Shown: one piece after another, positions 49,965 through 58,600 of the stretch | Layout: each line of letters starts with the position of its first letter | Position numbering within the stretch: the first letter of the stretch is position 1 | Assembly: GCF_011516755.1 (NCBI RefSeq) | Contig: NZ_WOSY01000001.1 | Location: 420,471-484,470 of the forward strand | Reading direction: 5' to 3' | Length of the DNA stretch: 64,000 nt | DNA from: Acetobacter conturbans | GTDB lineage: Bacteria > Pseudomonadota > Alphaproteobacteria > Acetobacterales > Acetobacteraceae | Position numbers and translations under genes: made by a program | The notes under the pieces: model-generated | What the model was told of the DNA's origin: nothing | Seen by the model: the letters and a program-made list of their open reading frames with translations, nothing else | The model's database searches: none

Positions 49965-50875
49965 CGAAATATCCCCGTGACATGGTGGGATACGGCGCGA
50001 ACCCGCCAGACCCGGAATGGCCCGACGCAGCGCGCGTCGCCGTGCAATTCGTCATCAATTACGAGGAAGGTGGCGAAAACAACATTCTCCACGGCGATGC
50101 GGGTTCGGAGGCGTTCCTGTCGGACATGGTGGGAGCCCGCCCGGTGCCGGGTGCCCGCGCAATGGCAATGGAAAGCCTCTATGAATACGGCTCCCGCGCC
50201 GGGTTCTGGCGGCTGCACCGACTCTTCACCGAACGTGGCCTGCCCCTGACGGTCTTCGGCGTGGCCGAGGCATTGGGCCGCAACCCTGAAGCCGTGAATG
50301 CGATGATGAAGGCCGAATGGGAAATCGCCTCTCACGGCGCGCGCTGGATCGATTATCAGGACATCCCCGCGGACATCGAGAGCGCCCACATCGCCCGGGC
50401 CATCGCGTTGCAGACCGCCCTGACCGGCGCGCGACCACTCGGGTGGTATCAAGGACGCACCAGCCCGAACACGGCGCGTCTCGTGGCGGAGGAAGGCGGC
50501 TTCATTTACGACGCCGACTCCTATGCCGACGATCTCCCCTATTACGACCGCACATGGCAGAAAGTGACGGGACGCGCCCAGCTCATCGTGCCTTACACGC
50601 TCGATGTGAATGACATGAAGATGGTGGCGCTCAACGGCTTCACCGAAGGCGAGCAATTCTACCGCTATCTGCGTGACACGTTCGATCAGCTCTGGGACGA
50701 AGGCGAGATCCAGCCCCGCATGATGTCCGTCGGACTGCATTGCCGCATCGCGGGACATCCGGGCCGCGCACGGGCCGTGGCGCGCTTCCTCGACCATGTG
50801 ATGAAGCATGATCGGGTCTGGGTCGCTCGGCGTATCGACATTGCCCGCCACTGGCTGAACGTGCATCCGGCATGA
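49961..50875 (+). CDS. puuE: cofactor-independent allantoinase (polysaccharide-deacetylase fold)
   Basis: 304 residues from ATG 49961, which overlaps the pucG stop; an upstream in-frame codon lies inside pucG. PuuE signature: DMVGYGANPPDPEWPDAARVAVQFVINYEEGGE, SEAFLSDM, GWYQGRTSPNT, DADSYADDLPYY. It opens the allantoin ring to allantoate without the metal site of AllB-type allantoinases. ATGA overlap with uraD follows. Confidence 0.94.
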   Translation: MTKYPRDMVGYGANPPDPEWPDAARVAVQFVINYEEGGENNILHGDAGSEAFLSDMVGARPVPGARAMAMESLYEYGSRAGFWRLHRLFTERGLPLTVFGVAEALGRNPEAVNAMMKAEWEIASHGARWIDYQDIPADIESAHIARAIALQTALTGARPLGWYQGRTSPNTARLVAEEGGFIYDADSYADDLPYYDRTWQKVTGRAQLIVPYTLDVNDMKMVALNGFTEGEQFYRYLRDTFDQLWDEGEIQPRMMSVGLHCRIAGHPGRARAVARFLDHVMKHDRVWVARRIDIARHWLNVHPA

Positions 50876-51399
50876 GCAAACTGTTCGAACAGGTCAACGC
50901 GCTGAAGCAGGATGCCTTCACCGACCTGTTCGGCGCTCTTTACGAACATTCGCCGTGGATCGCCCGCGCTGTCTGGGAACATCGCCCCTTCGCGGACGGG
51001 GCCGCGCTGCTGGTGGCATTTCAGGACACCGTGGCTAAGGCTCCGGAAGAAGCGCAGATGGCGCTCATCCGTGAGCATCCCGAACTGGCGCGCAGGGTGG
51101 GTGTGGATGCGAGCCTTACATCTGCCTCACGGCAGGAACAGGCGTCCGCCGGACTGGATCGGCTGACGCCCGCCGAGCGCGCACACTTCACGGTGCTGAA
51201 TGATGCCTATCGGGCGAAGTTCGCCATGCCCTTCATCATCTGTGTGCGCCTCAGCGAAAAGGATCATATCCTCGCCGAAATGGAACGGCGCACGCGGAAT
51301 ACGCCTGATGAAGAGCGACATGCCGCGCTGGCGGAAATTGACAGGATTGCCGCCCTGCGCTGCGCCGATGTCCTGAAAAAACTGGAGACAGGGTCATGA
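50872..51399 (+). CDS. uraD: OHCU decarboxylase
   Basis: 175 residues. 2-oxo-4-hydroxy-4-carboxy-5-ureidoimidazoline decarboxylase: all-helical, with FGALYEHSPWIARAVWEHRPF near the N-terminus (catalytic His region), HPELARR, LTPAERAHFTVLNDAYRAKFAMPFIICVRL. It gives stereospecific S-allantoin. Adjacent to uraH as is common. Start and stop overlap its neighbours. Confidence 0.93.
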   Translation: MSKLFEQVNALKQDAFTDLFGALYEHSPWIARAVWEHRPFADGAALLVAFQDTVAKAPEEAQMALIREHPELARRVGVDASLTSASRQEQASAGLDRLTPAERAHFTVLNDAYRAKFAMPFIICVRLSEKDHILAEMERRTRNTPDEERHAALAEIDRIAALRCADVLKKLETGS

Positions 51400-51749
51400 G
51401 CACACTTTCCACCCACGTTCTGGATCAGGTGTCGGGCCTGCCTGCGGCAGGTATGTCGGTCACACTCTGGCGCGGCGATACGGTGCTGTTCGCGGGCATG
51501 ACCAACGAGGATGGCCGATGCCCGGACATGAAAGACGTGGGGGAACTGGAGCCGGGAAACTATCGGCTTGAATTTGCCGTCGCGCCCTATTTCCGGCGGC
51601 ATGGCGTGGAACTGAGCAATCCACCGTTTCTTGATACGGTGCCTATCGCGTTCGGCATCGCGGAGCCTCAGGCTGGAAAGACGCGCAGTCATTACCATGT
51701 GCCGCTGCTTGCCTCTCCGTTCGGCTATGCGACGTATCGGGGAAGCTGA
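51396..51749 (+). CDS. uraH: 5-hydroxyisourate hydrolase (transthyretin-like)
   Basis: 117 residues. The N-terminal LSTHVLDQVSGLPAAGMSVTLW carries the active-site His, and the protein ends in the diagnostic YRGS. It hydrolyses 5-hydroxyisourate, the urate oxidation product, to OHCU. Last gene of the operon and no N-terminal signal, so cytoplasmic. Confidence 0.95.
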   Translation: MSTLSTHVLDQVSGLPAAGMSVTLWRGDTVLFAGMTNEDGRCPDMKDVGELEPGNYRLEFAVAPYFRRHGVELSNPPFLDTVPIAFGIAEPQAGKTRSHYHVPLLASPFGYATYRGS

Positions 51750-52075
51750 TTTTTTACGGGTGCCTTTGAAAATAAGCGCCATGCCAGACAACAAAAGTTC
51801 GGCATGGCGTCTGCTGATGAAGCGGCGATGGACTGTCTTCCAGTTTATGGAGCGCGCAAGGCAGGTCGCAATACCCACAAACATCCGTTGACGGACGGTT
51901 ATCCGATCCCGTCCGCCTCGGATCACTCGCTTTGTCAGACAGCAGCAGCGCGATTTTCCCCTGTTGCGCCATACTCAGTTCGTACTACTTGATCCCCATC
52001 ATTCGCTCCGCGCATCAACACGGAGGCTATGAATCAGCGATCAGACCATTTTGGAATCCTGAATGTCGATCGGCT
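51750..52075. other. 326-bp interval, possible decayed IS fragment
   Basis: No intact gene. A 9-bp hairpin (CGCCATGCC / GGCATGGCG at 51777-51785 and 51801-51809) may end the operon. On the minus strand, frames near 51754-51972 give an LLLSDKASD stretch that resembles part of an IS5-type transposase, with no continuous ORF. Confidence 0.3.
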
Positions 52076-53425
52076 TTAATCTGATTTTCGGTCGGTCAAT
52101 GTTTTCAGAAATGCGATGATCGCCTGTCGCTCATCTTCGGTCAAAGCGGGTTTGTCACCCGGCTTGCGGTCAAACGGTGCATCGGAAACATCCACGTTTT
52201 TCCGGTATTTTTTCGGAATATCGTCATACAGAACGACTTTCCCGTGGCTGTCGCGCGAATAGAAACGCCCGGGTTGCAGATCGCGCAAAACGTAGAAATC
52301 CATCACATCATCAAGGGAATGGAAAACCCCGTTATGAAAAAACACTTTTCGGGTCGCTGCGTTTCTTAATGTTGGCGTGGTGAACATACCGCAATAATCG
52401 CCAACCGGAAACCGGCCGTCCGCTGGCTGATCGCACACGCCCACGTCATAATAAGAGGCGTCATGCGTCTTTTTCAGAGCCTTGTTCCGGGGAATTCCCA
52501 AAGCCTCGTATTGATGGTCGGTAAAGAGTGGCGGTAGCCTGTTGCGCCCCACCGTATCGACATGACAGGCAGCACAATTACCTTTTGCCGGGTCATTGAA
52601 GAGACGATAACCGCGCACTTCTGCTGCGGTGAAATGGTCTTTTCCCTCAAGCCAGTCATCGAACTTGCTGGAATACGGATGAAAGCTGCTCTCCTCGATC
52701 TGATAGCGAGCGAGCGCGAACATGGCTTCATCGAGAAGGAAGGCGGGTGAACGCTCACCTGCGGGTCCGGCGAACTGCTTCAGTGGTTCGCCATAAGGGG
52801 CGTTTTCAAGCGTTGCCAGCACCTTATGCGGGGTCGAAGCCATTTCCGCCGGGTCATAAAGCGGTCCCCGGGCCTGCTGCTGAAGCGTGTCGGCGCGGCC
52901 GTCCCAGAACAATCCCCCCTGAGGGACCAGATTCGTCGCGGATGACTGGGTGTTGGTGGCGCTTTTCGCACCGTGTGCGGCTGCCGCGGTGGACGCAGGC
53001 AGAACGGGAGCGTTCTCGCCTTCGCTCGCCGGGTCGTCCGGACCGATACTGAAAGCAGGCTGGCGTTCGAGATAAGTCAGGCTTGGGATGGTCCGCTTGC
53101 CTTCATCGGAAAGCGCCGAACCACCGAGAAAAACAGAAGACGCGCCGGATGGCCCGTAATGATTGTGCGGATCGTGACAGGAAGCGCAGGAAAGCTTTCC
53201 CGATCCCGACAAACTCTTGTCGTAGAAAATGGCTTTTCCAATTTCGGCCATCGCGGACAAGGGATGCTGTGGCGGTCGGCGCAGAACGACCGGACAGGGA
53301 TTGGTCCCATCGTCAGTCGGCGCACACGAAGTCTGCGCATGCGCGACCGGAACGGTTCCAAGCAGAAGGGAAACAAGAGTGATACAGCCCGTAATGGGCT
53401 GTATCGTCTTAGAAAGAGTCTTCAT
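52076..53425 (-). CDS. di-haem cytochrome c peroxidase/MauG family protein
   Basis: 449 residues with a Sec signal (cleavage after AHA, residue ~30). Two CxxCH haem sites: CASCH (C80-H84) and CAACH (C284-H288). KAIFYDKSLSGSGKLSCASCHDP and the C-terminal PTLRNAATRKVFFHNGVF (Met/His ligand region of the second haem) are family-typical. A low-complexity insertion lies at ~140-165. It would reduce peroxide or oxidise a protein partner in the periplasm. The ATG abuts the stop of the phosphoesterase gene. Confidence 0.88.
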   Translation of the reverse strand: MKTLSKTIQPITGCITLVSLLLGTVPVAHAQTSCAPTDDGTNPCPVVLRRPPQHPLSAMAEIGKAIFYDKSLSGSGKLSCASCHDPHNHYGPSGASSVFLGGSALSDEGKRTIPSLTYLERQPAFSIGPDDPASEGENAPVLPASTAAAAHGAKSATNTQSSATNLVPQGGLFWDGRADTLQQQARGPLYDPAEMASTPHKVLATLENAPYGEPLKQFAGPAGERSPAFLLDEAMFALARYQIEESSFHPYSSKFDDWLEGKDHFTAAEVRGYRLFNDPAKGNCAACHVDTVGRNRLPPLFTDHQYEALGIPRNKALKKTHDASYYDVGVCDQPADGRFPVGDYCGMFTTPTLRNAATRKVFFHNGVFHSLDDVMDFYVLRDLQPGRFYSRDSHGKVVLYDDIPKKYRKNVDVSDAPFDRKPGDKPALTEDERQAIIAFLKTLTDRKSD

Positions 53426-55327
53426 TTAGCCGAACAGAAGAGAGGTCAGGGATGCCCAGATGTTCTGTAACGCTGCCGAGATCTGGCTCAGCAATTGAGC
53501 GACAACACCGGAAGTGGAGGTAGAACTGCCTGTCGTGCTGCTGCCCGAACCTGTTGTGGAGCTGCTGCCCGAGGAAGAGCTACCCGAAGAAGAGCTGCCC
53601 GAACCAGACGTGTTTTCGTCGCTGGAGGACTGCTTGGAGTGCTTCAGTTCATCCTGCCGCACATCGCCCGTCTCGGGATCAAGCAGCAGTTTTTCGGCAT
53701 GGGCCGGACGCGTGAAGTCGAACATGTCGTCCAGCTGACCAGCCGTCGCGTCGAACGAGCCGCCACCGAGACGCTTTCCCCCGAGCCAGTTGTCTTCGAT
53801 GAAGCGGACAACGGAACTCTGCGTCACGAGCGTGTGGCTGATATGGTTGAGCTTCGCCCAAGGCGAGACAACCAGCAGCGGAATACGCGTGCCCGGACCG
53901 CAACGGCCGTTGACTGCCTTGCCGTTCACACCGTCCGGTGCCGTGCCGGTGCCACACTTGCCATCGCCATTGAGCTGATCGGCAGAAGAGTCGAACGAGC
54001 CATGGGTCGGTGCCGTATAGGCGTGATCGTACCAGCCATCAGAGTCATCATAGGCAATGAGGATGGCGGTATCGCGCCATTCCGGCTGCTTCTGGATGAA
54101 GTTGACCAGCTTCGTGACACCAGCCTGCTCATCGAGCGGATCAGAGTAACCAGCGTGACCATCCTGATAGGCAGGCATTTTGATGAAGGAAACGGCGGGG
54201 AAATTGCCGCTCTTCACGGACGTATAGAAATCGTCCAGATCGTATTCGTGGTTGGCCGGATCCTTCGTGGAGGACCCCGGAACATTGGTATAACCGATGG
54301 ACGCGGTGGATGTCGGGCGAGCATGGGTTGGGTTGGCTGTGGAGGCGTAATACTGGAACCAGTTATGGTGCGCGATATAGTCTGCCACGTTTTCGGACAC
54401 GACAGTGGAATAGGTCGTGCGTGTGCAGCCGGTCGAACCGTCACTGTTGGACTTCGTGAGGTCGAAGCCTCCCATGAAGCCGCCCCAAGTGATGCCGCGG
54501 TCGTTGAGCAGATCACCGATATTCTTGCCCGTCATCATGCCCTGATTCGTCGCGGACGAGCAGGTGTCATAAGCCGGGTCGATGTCGTTGACCATCGTCC
54601 AGCCGCCCTGACCGTCAGAGACGTAAGGCGATGAGGTCGTCTTCGTGCTGGGCTGCTTGGTCGTGGCGACGAGTTGCAGACCATTGGTCTGGCCCGAAAC
54701 CACCTCAAGAGCACCCGGCGTCGAAGGGCCGTAGGTGTCCGTATAGGAGTTGTCGCTCATGGCGAAGCGCTGGGCATAACGCCAGTAGGACGTGACGGTG
54801 TTGCCGTCGTAGTAGCCCAGAACCTGACCGGTCGTGCCGAATGCGCCGACGCCGCCCGACGTGCCCGCACCGGTGTAAAGTGGGAACAGGTCGGCCAGAC
54901 CATTGTCATAGGCCATCTGCTCGGCGGTGTAGGCGTGGTTCTGATCAGCCGTGCTGGCCTGCGTGCGGTCCAGACGGAACGGCAGGGCCGCACCCGCGCC
55001 ATTGGCCGTGTTCGTGTTCGGATTGGTCTTCAGCAGGTTGTTGTTGCGCAGGTTGTTGACGCTGGGCGTGGCCGGATCAGCCTTGAACGTCGGCTCACCC
55101 GTGGGGTTCAGCGCCTTTGGATAGGTTGCGAAGTAATGATCGAAGGAGACGTTCTCCTGATAGATCACGACCACATGACGAATGGGGGTCTTCGTCTTGA
55201 TGCTGCTGCCCGAAGAAGCCGAAGACTGGCTCTGGCCAACCGAAGCGGAGGCGAGACCGAGATTCGGGGTAAAGACGGACAGGCACAGAAACGCGGAAAG
55301 CGTCATCCGCGTGCGTTTTACGAACAC
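53426..55327 (-). CDS. secreted phosphoesterase (phospholipase C/acid phosphatase family)
   Basis: 633 residues from GTG 55327, which has AAAGAAAGG upstream and gives a proper signal peptide (FVKRTRMTLSAFLCLSVFTPNLGLASA); ATG 55306 has no ribosome site. Phosphoesterase family PF04185: VVIYQENVSFDHYF with the catalytic-region residues, MSDNSYTDTYGPSTPGAL, YDDSDGWYDHAY and RIPLLVVSPWAK. It hydrolyses phosphodiesters or monoesters outside the cytoplasm. A Ser/Gly-rich linker (~residues 575-610) ends in a hydrophobic amphipathic tail (VVAQLLSQISAALQNIW). Confidence 0.88.
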   Translation of the reverse strand: MFVKRTRMTLSAFLCLSVFTPNLGLASASVGQSQSSASSGSSIKTKTPIRHVVVIYQENVSFDHYFATYPKALNPTGEPTFKADPATPSVNNLRNNNLLKTNPNTNTANGAGAALPFRLDRTQASTADQNHAYTAEQMAYDNGLADLFPLYTGAGTSGGVGAFGTTGQVLGYYDGNTVTSYWRYAQRFAMSDNSYTDTYGPSTPGALEVVSGQTNGLQLVATTKQPSTKTTSSPYVSDGQGGWTMVNDIDPAYDTCSSATNQGMMTGKNIGDLLNDRGITWGGFMGGFDLTKSNSDGSTGCTRTTYSTVVSENVADYIAHHNWFQYYASTANPTHARPTSTASIGYTNVPGSSTKDPANHEYDLDDFYTSVKSGNFPAVSFIKMPAYQDGHAGYSDPLDEQAGVTKLVNFIQKQPEWRDTAILIAYDDSDGWYDHAYTAPTHGSFDSSADQLNGDGKCGTGTAPDGVNGKAVNGRCGPGTRIPLLVVSPWAKLNHISHTLVTQSSVVRFIEDNWLGGKRLGGGSFDATAGQLDDMFDFTRPAHAEKLLLDPETGDVRQDELKHSKQSSSDENTSGSGSSSSGSSSSGSSSTTGSGSSTTGSSTSTSGVVAQLLSQISAALQNIWASLTSLLFG

Positions 55328-55666
55328 GATAGCGTACCTTTCTTTCTACTTTCTTGATGACCTTTTCAATCCTCGCCTGCAACCACACATATGAACCATT
55401 TCGGGAGAGCTTCTGTTGATGGCCCCGTCAACCGGAATGGAAAATCACGAAGTTGCAGCAAAACGCCTTGAAAAGATCATTTCTGAAAACTGACGACACG
55501 CTGGGTAACTAGATTAATATTCTGTCATTGAGTGTGATCCTTTTATGAAACGAAACCACACCCTCCCCTTCCTCATGACAGCCCCAAAAATAAAGCCGGG
55601 AAAAGAAAGTTTGCACTCCCTTTTCCCGGCCCTGAACCGCTTCAGACTGGACTCTTCTCTTGCCGG
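55328..55666. other. 339-bp interval between giant gene and phosphoesterase
   Basis: AT-richer than the flanks. It holds the phosphoesterase promoter region (about 55340-55560) and the terminator of the giant gene. Short frames inside have no ribosome sites. Confidence 0.45.
55584..55630 (-). terminator. Rho-independent terminator of the giant gene
   Basis: 11-bp stem GCCGGGAAAAG / CTTTTCCCGGC (55595-55605, 55620-55630). On the minus strand it is followed by TTTATTTTTGG. It lies 36 bp past the stop of the 2613-residue ORF. Confidence 0.8.
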
Positions 55667-58600
55667 TCAGCCATGTCTGCGCACGCACACGGAGAGCCCC
55701 AGTGCCCGGACAAGGGCTTCCTGAACGCTCTCCATGCTGCATTGAACTGCTGCATGGGCATGACCCAGATCGGCCAGTTCACGGTGCAGCATGACATTTC
55801 CGTAAAGTTCCACGATTCTCCGGGCGAATGTTCCGGCATCCCGTGTGACGAGATCAGCCAGACCACCCTCCAGAGCCAGTCCCTCCGCCGCAACCGGTGT
55901 CATGACGCAAGGCACCCCGCGCCCCAGACTCTCCAGCACCTTCCCCTTGATTCCCGCGCCGAAACGCAGGGGCGCAACGCTGAGACGAACGAGGGCGAAA
56001 AGCTCGTCAAGGCATGGCGCATGACCGATGACTTCAATGCCCTCCCCGGCCAGATCCCTCACACTGTCCGGCATGTCAGCGCCAGCCAGCAGAAAATGGA
56101 TGGACGGATCGAGCGCCCTTACGCGGGGAACGATTTCCTCCGCGAGCCAGCAGGCGGCATCGGCATTGGGAGCGTGGGCATAGTTGCCGATGAACACAAC
56201 GTCTTTCCTGTCCTCGAAGGAGCGGGAAGCGGGTGCAGCATTCACCTCCCACGGCACGACATGGATATCGGCCTGCGACAGTTCCTTGCGAAGCAGCTCC
56301 GCCTCGACGACGGAATGAACCAGAACGGTGTCAGCCTGCGTGATGGCCGCGTATTCCGCCTGTTTCATCTTCCGTGCCCGGGCCGCCAGTTCGGGACGCT
56401 GCTGCGCCACGGCCTGACGTGCCATGCGAAGGAAGTGAAGATCCGCCATGCTGTAGACAATGCGGGCCTTTCTCTGGAAACGCCGGGCAAGCGCCAGATA
56501 GCGCGTGGCGATATCCTCACGGTGTAGATAAACGACCGCGAAGCTGTCCGCATGCTTGCGAAGGACATCCTCGACGCCCGTATAGAACGGTGCGGACAGC
56601 ACGCGCACATCCGGCGCGTCGTCCAGAACCTCCCGCTGCCCCGTCTCGTCCGCCGCAACGAAGGAAACGTCGTACCCCAGTGCCGTCAGAGCCCGCATAT
56701 GTGACAGGAGCGCGCAGGAGCCGGCATCCCGGGGTGCCGCAGGAGACACGCCGTCGATGACAAGTGCCTGCGGACGGGATTCGGTCGCCTGAGCGGGAAG
56801 GCCACGCCTGCGACGGGCCCGTGCCAGACGGCCTGCACCCTCACCATCCACCCGCTCGGCACGCTCGCGTGTCAGGCGATCGACCTGCGCAAGCAGGAAG
56901 GACAGAACCTGCTCACCGTCATCCGCCTCGGAAGCTGCTGAAATGACGCGGCTGATGGCCGTCTCCGCTTCCGGATCGAGCGCCGAAACCGGTTCGATGA
57001 CAACAGGGGCTCCCAGAAGGGCGCCATCGGTCTCGCGGCGCACCTCGATGATGTGCCGTATGAAAGGCGAGAGCCCTTCCGGCAGCAGCACATCGAACCC
57101 GCAACGCAGCTCCCGTCCCGTGACGGCGACATCCGGACGGCGACCATTGGCCACAGTCACCGCGATCAGCGCGCCGTTATCGAGGATTTGCAGCGCCACC
57201 GGCTGGTCAGAAGCGTCTGGCGTCCATGCCCAGCCGCCGATGCGATCACGCCGGACGATATCCACATATCCTTCCAGCACACCCGACGCAGCCGGGCGCA
57301 CAACCGTTGCCAGTGCGGGGGCGGACAGTGTCTGGTCCAGAACCCACGGGCTGTTGCTGAGACGGACATGATCGGTCGTGCGACGCACCTCGATGACATG
57401 CCGCTCGAAGGGCGAAAGACCGCCGGGAATGGCGAAAGTGAACCCGACATTTCCGCCCGCATCCGGACGGGACTGATCCGCCAGAACCTCACCGAGCACC
57501 ACGCCCCGGTCGAGCACCTGCACCCGAACCGGTTCCGCAGCCCCTTCCACGCGGGCCCAGCCCGACACATGCGTGCGGGTGACGACATCGAGATAGCCGG
57601 TCAGCGGCTTCTCCGTGGAAATCACCGGAGTGGCACCGGTCAGCGCCGCAAGACGGGTGCGGATGACTTCCAGTTCAGCACCTTCCTCCACGCGTGGGGC
57701 GCAATAGACGGCCTGCGCAGGAACTGCTTCCGGATACAGCGCCGCATATTCGGCGGCGTTGTGGAACATGCCCCGCGAATGGTCGTCGATGAATGTTTCC
57801 GAAGGCGCGCCGTTGGCGAAAATGATGTCGTGGCTGTCCAGTTCGATGTGGAAATAAGCCACCTCGTCCATGCTTTCCGCCTGAACGATGGAAACGCCGT
57901 TGACCAGCGTGACCGCCGGGATGAGCAGCCCGTCGAGCATCATGGCATGCAGCGGGGAGACCGAAAGATCCGTGTGCGGCAGTCCACCACCCAATGCGCC
58001 CTTACGGAAAATCACTGGCAGGACATCGCGATTACCACGGGCGAACTGCCCGGAATAGGCGCGGCGTCCGATCCAGCGAATGGGCAGCACACCGTTTTCA
58101 GCCGTCAGGACCTGATCACCGATGGCAAGCTGTTCCACCGGCATTTCGCCACGACCGGTGCGAATGAGTGTGCCACGTCCGTAGCAGGGCGTGCCGTCCT
58201 GCACGACGGTCAGCAGCGTATCGCCCGTGGCGTCCGCCGTCAGCGAGAACCATGACGCATCGTAGGTGCCGTCAAGGTCGATGGTGATTGAACTGTCGGC
58301 GCCCGTCACTGTCAGTTCGGAACCGCTTGCCAGCGACAGGCTGACATCGGAGCCGAATACCAGATCAGACAAATCGATCATGCCGCCCGAAAGCAGCTCG
58401 AGGTTATCGGCGGACCCACCGCTTTCAAGCGTCAGCGTTCCACCGGAGGAAAGGGTCGCATCCTGAATGTAGCCGCCGGAAGACACCGTCACCGACCCGG
58501 CAATGGTCTCGTTCTCAGCACCACCCTTCGATCCGATGGTCTGGCTACCACCCGAATCGACGACGACGCCGGACGTCGCGCCGCCAACGATCTGGCTGCC

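Noticed and set aside
55520..55530. Pho-box-like CTGTCAT upstream of the phosphoesterase
   Set aside because: Only one half-site is present and in the opposite orientation. No second 7-mer at the required spacing was seen.
57053..58255. 400-residue plus-strand frame
   Set aside because: Antisense to the Hint and beta-module part of the giant gene, which has coherent domain motifs.
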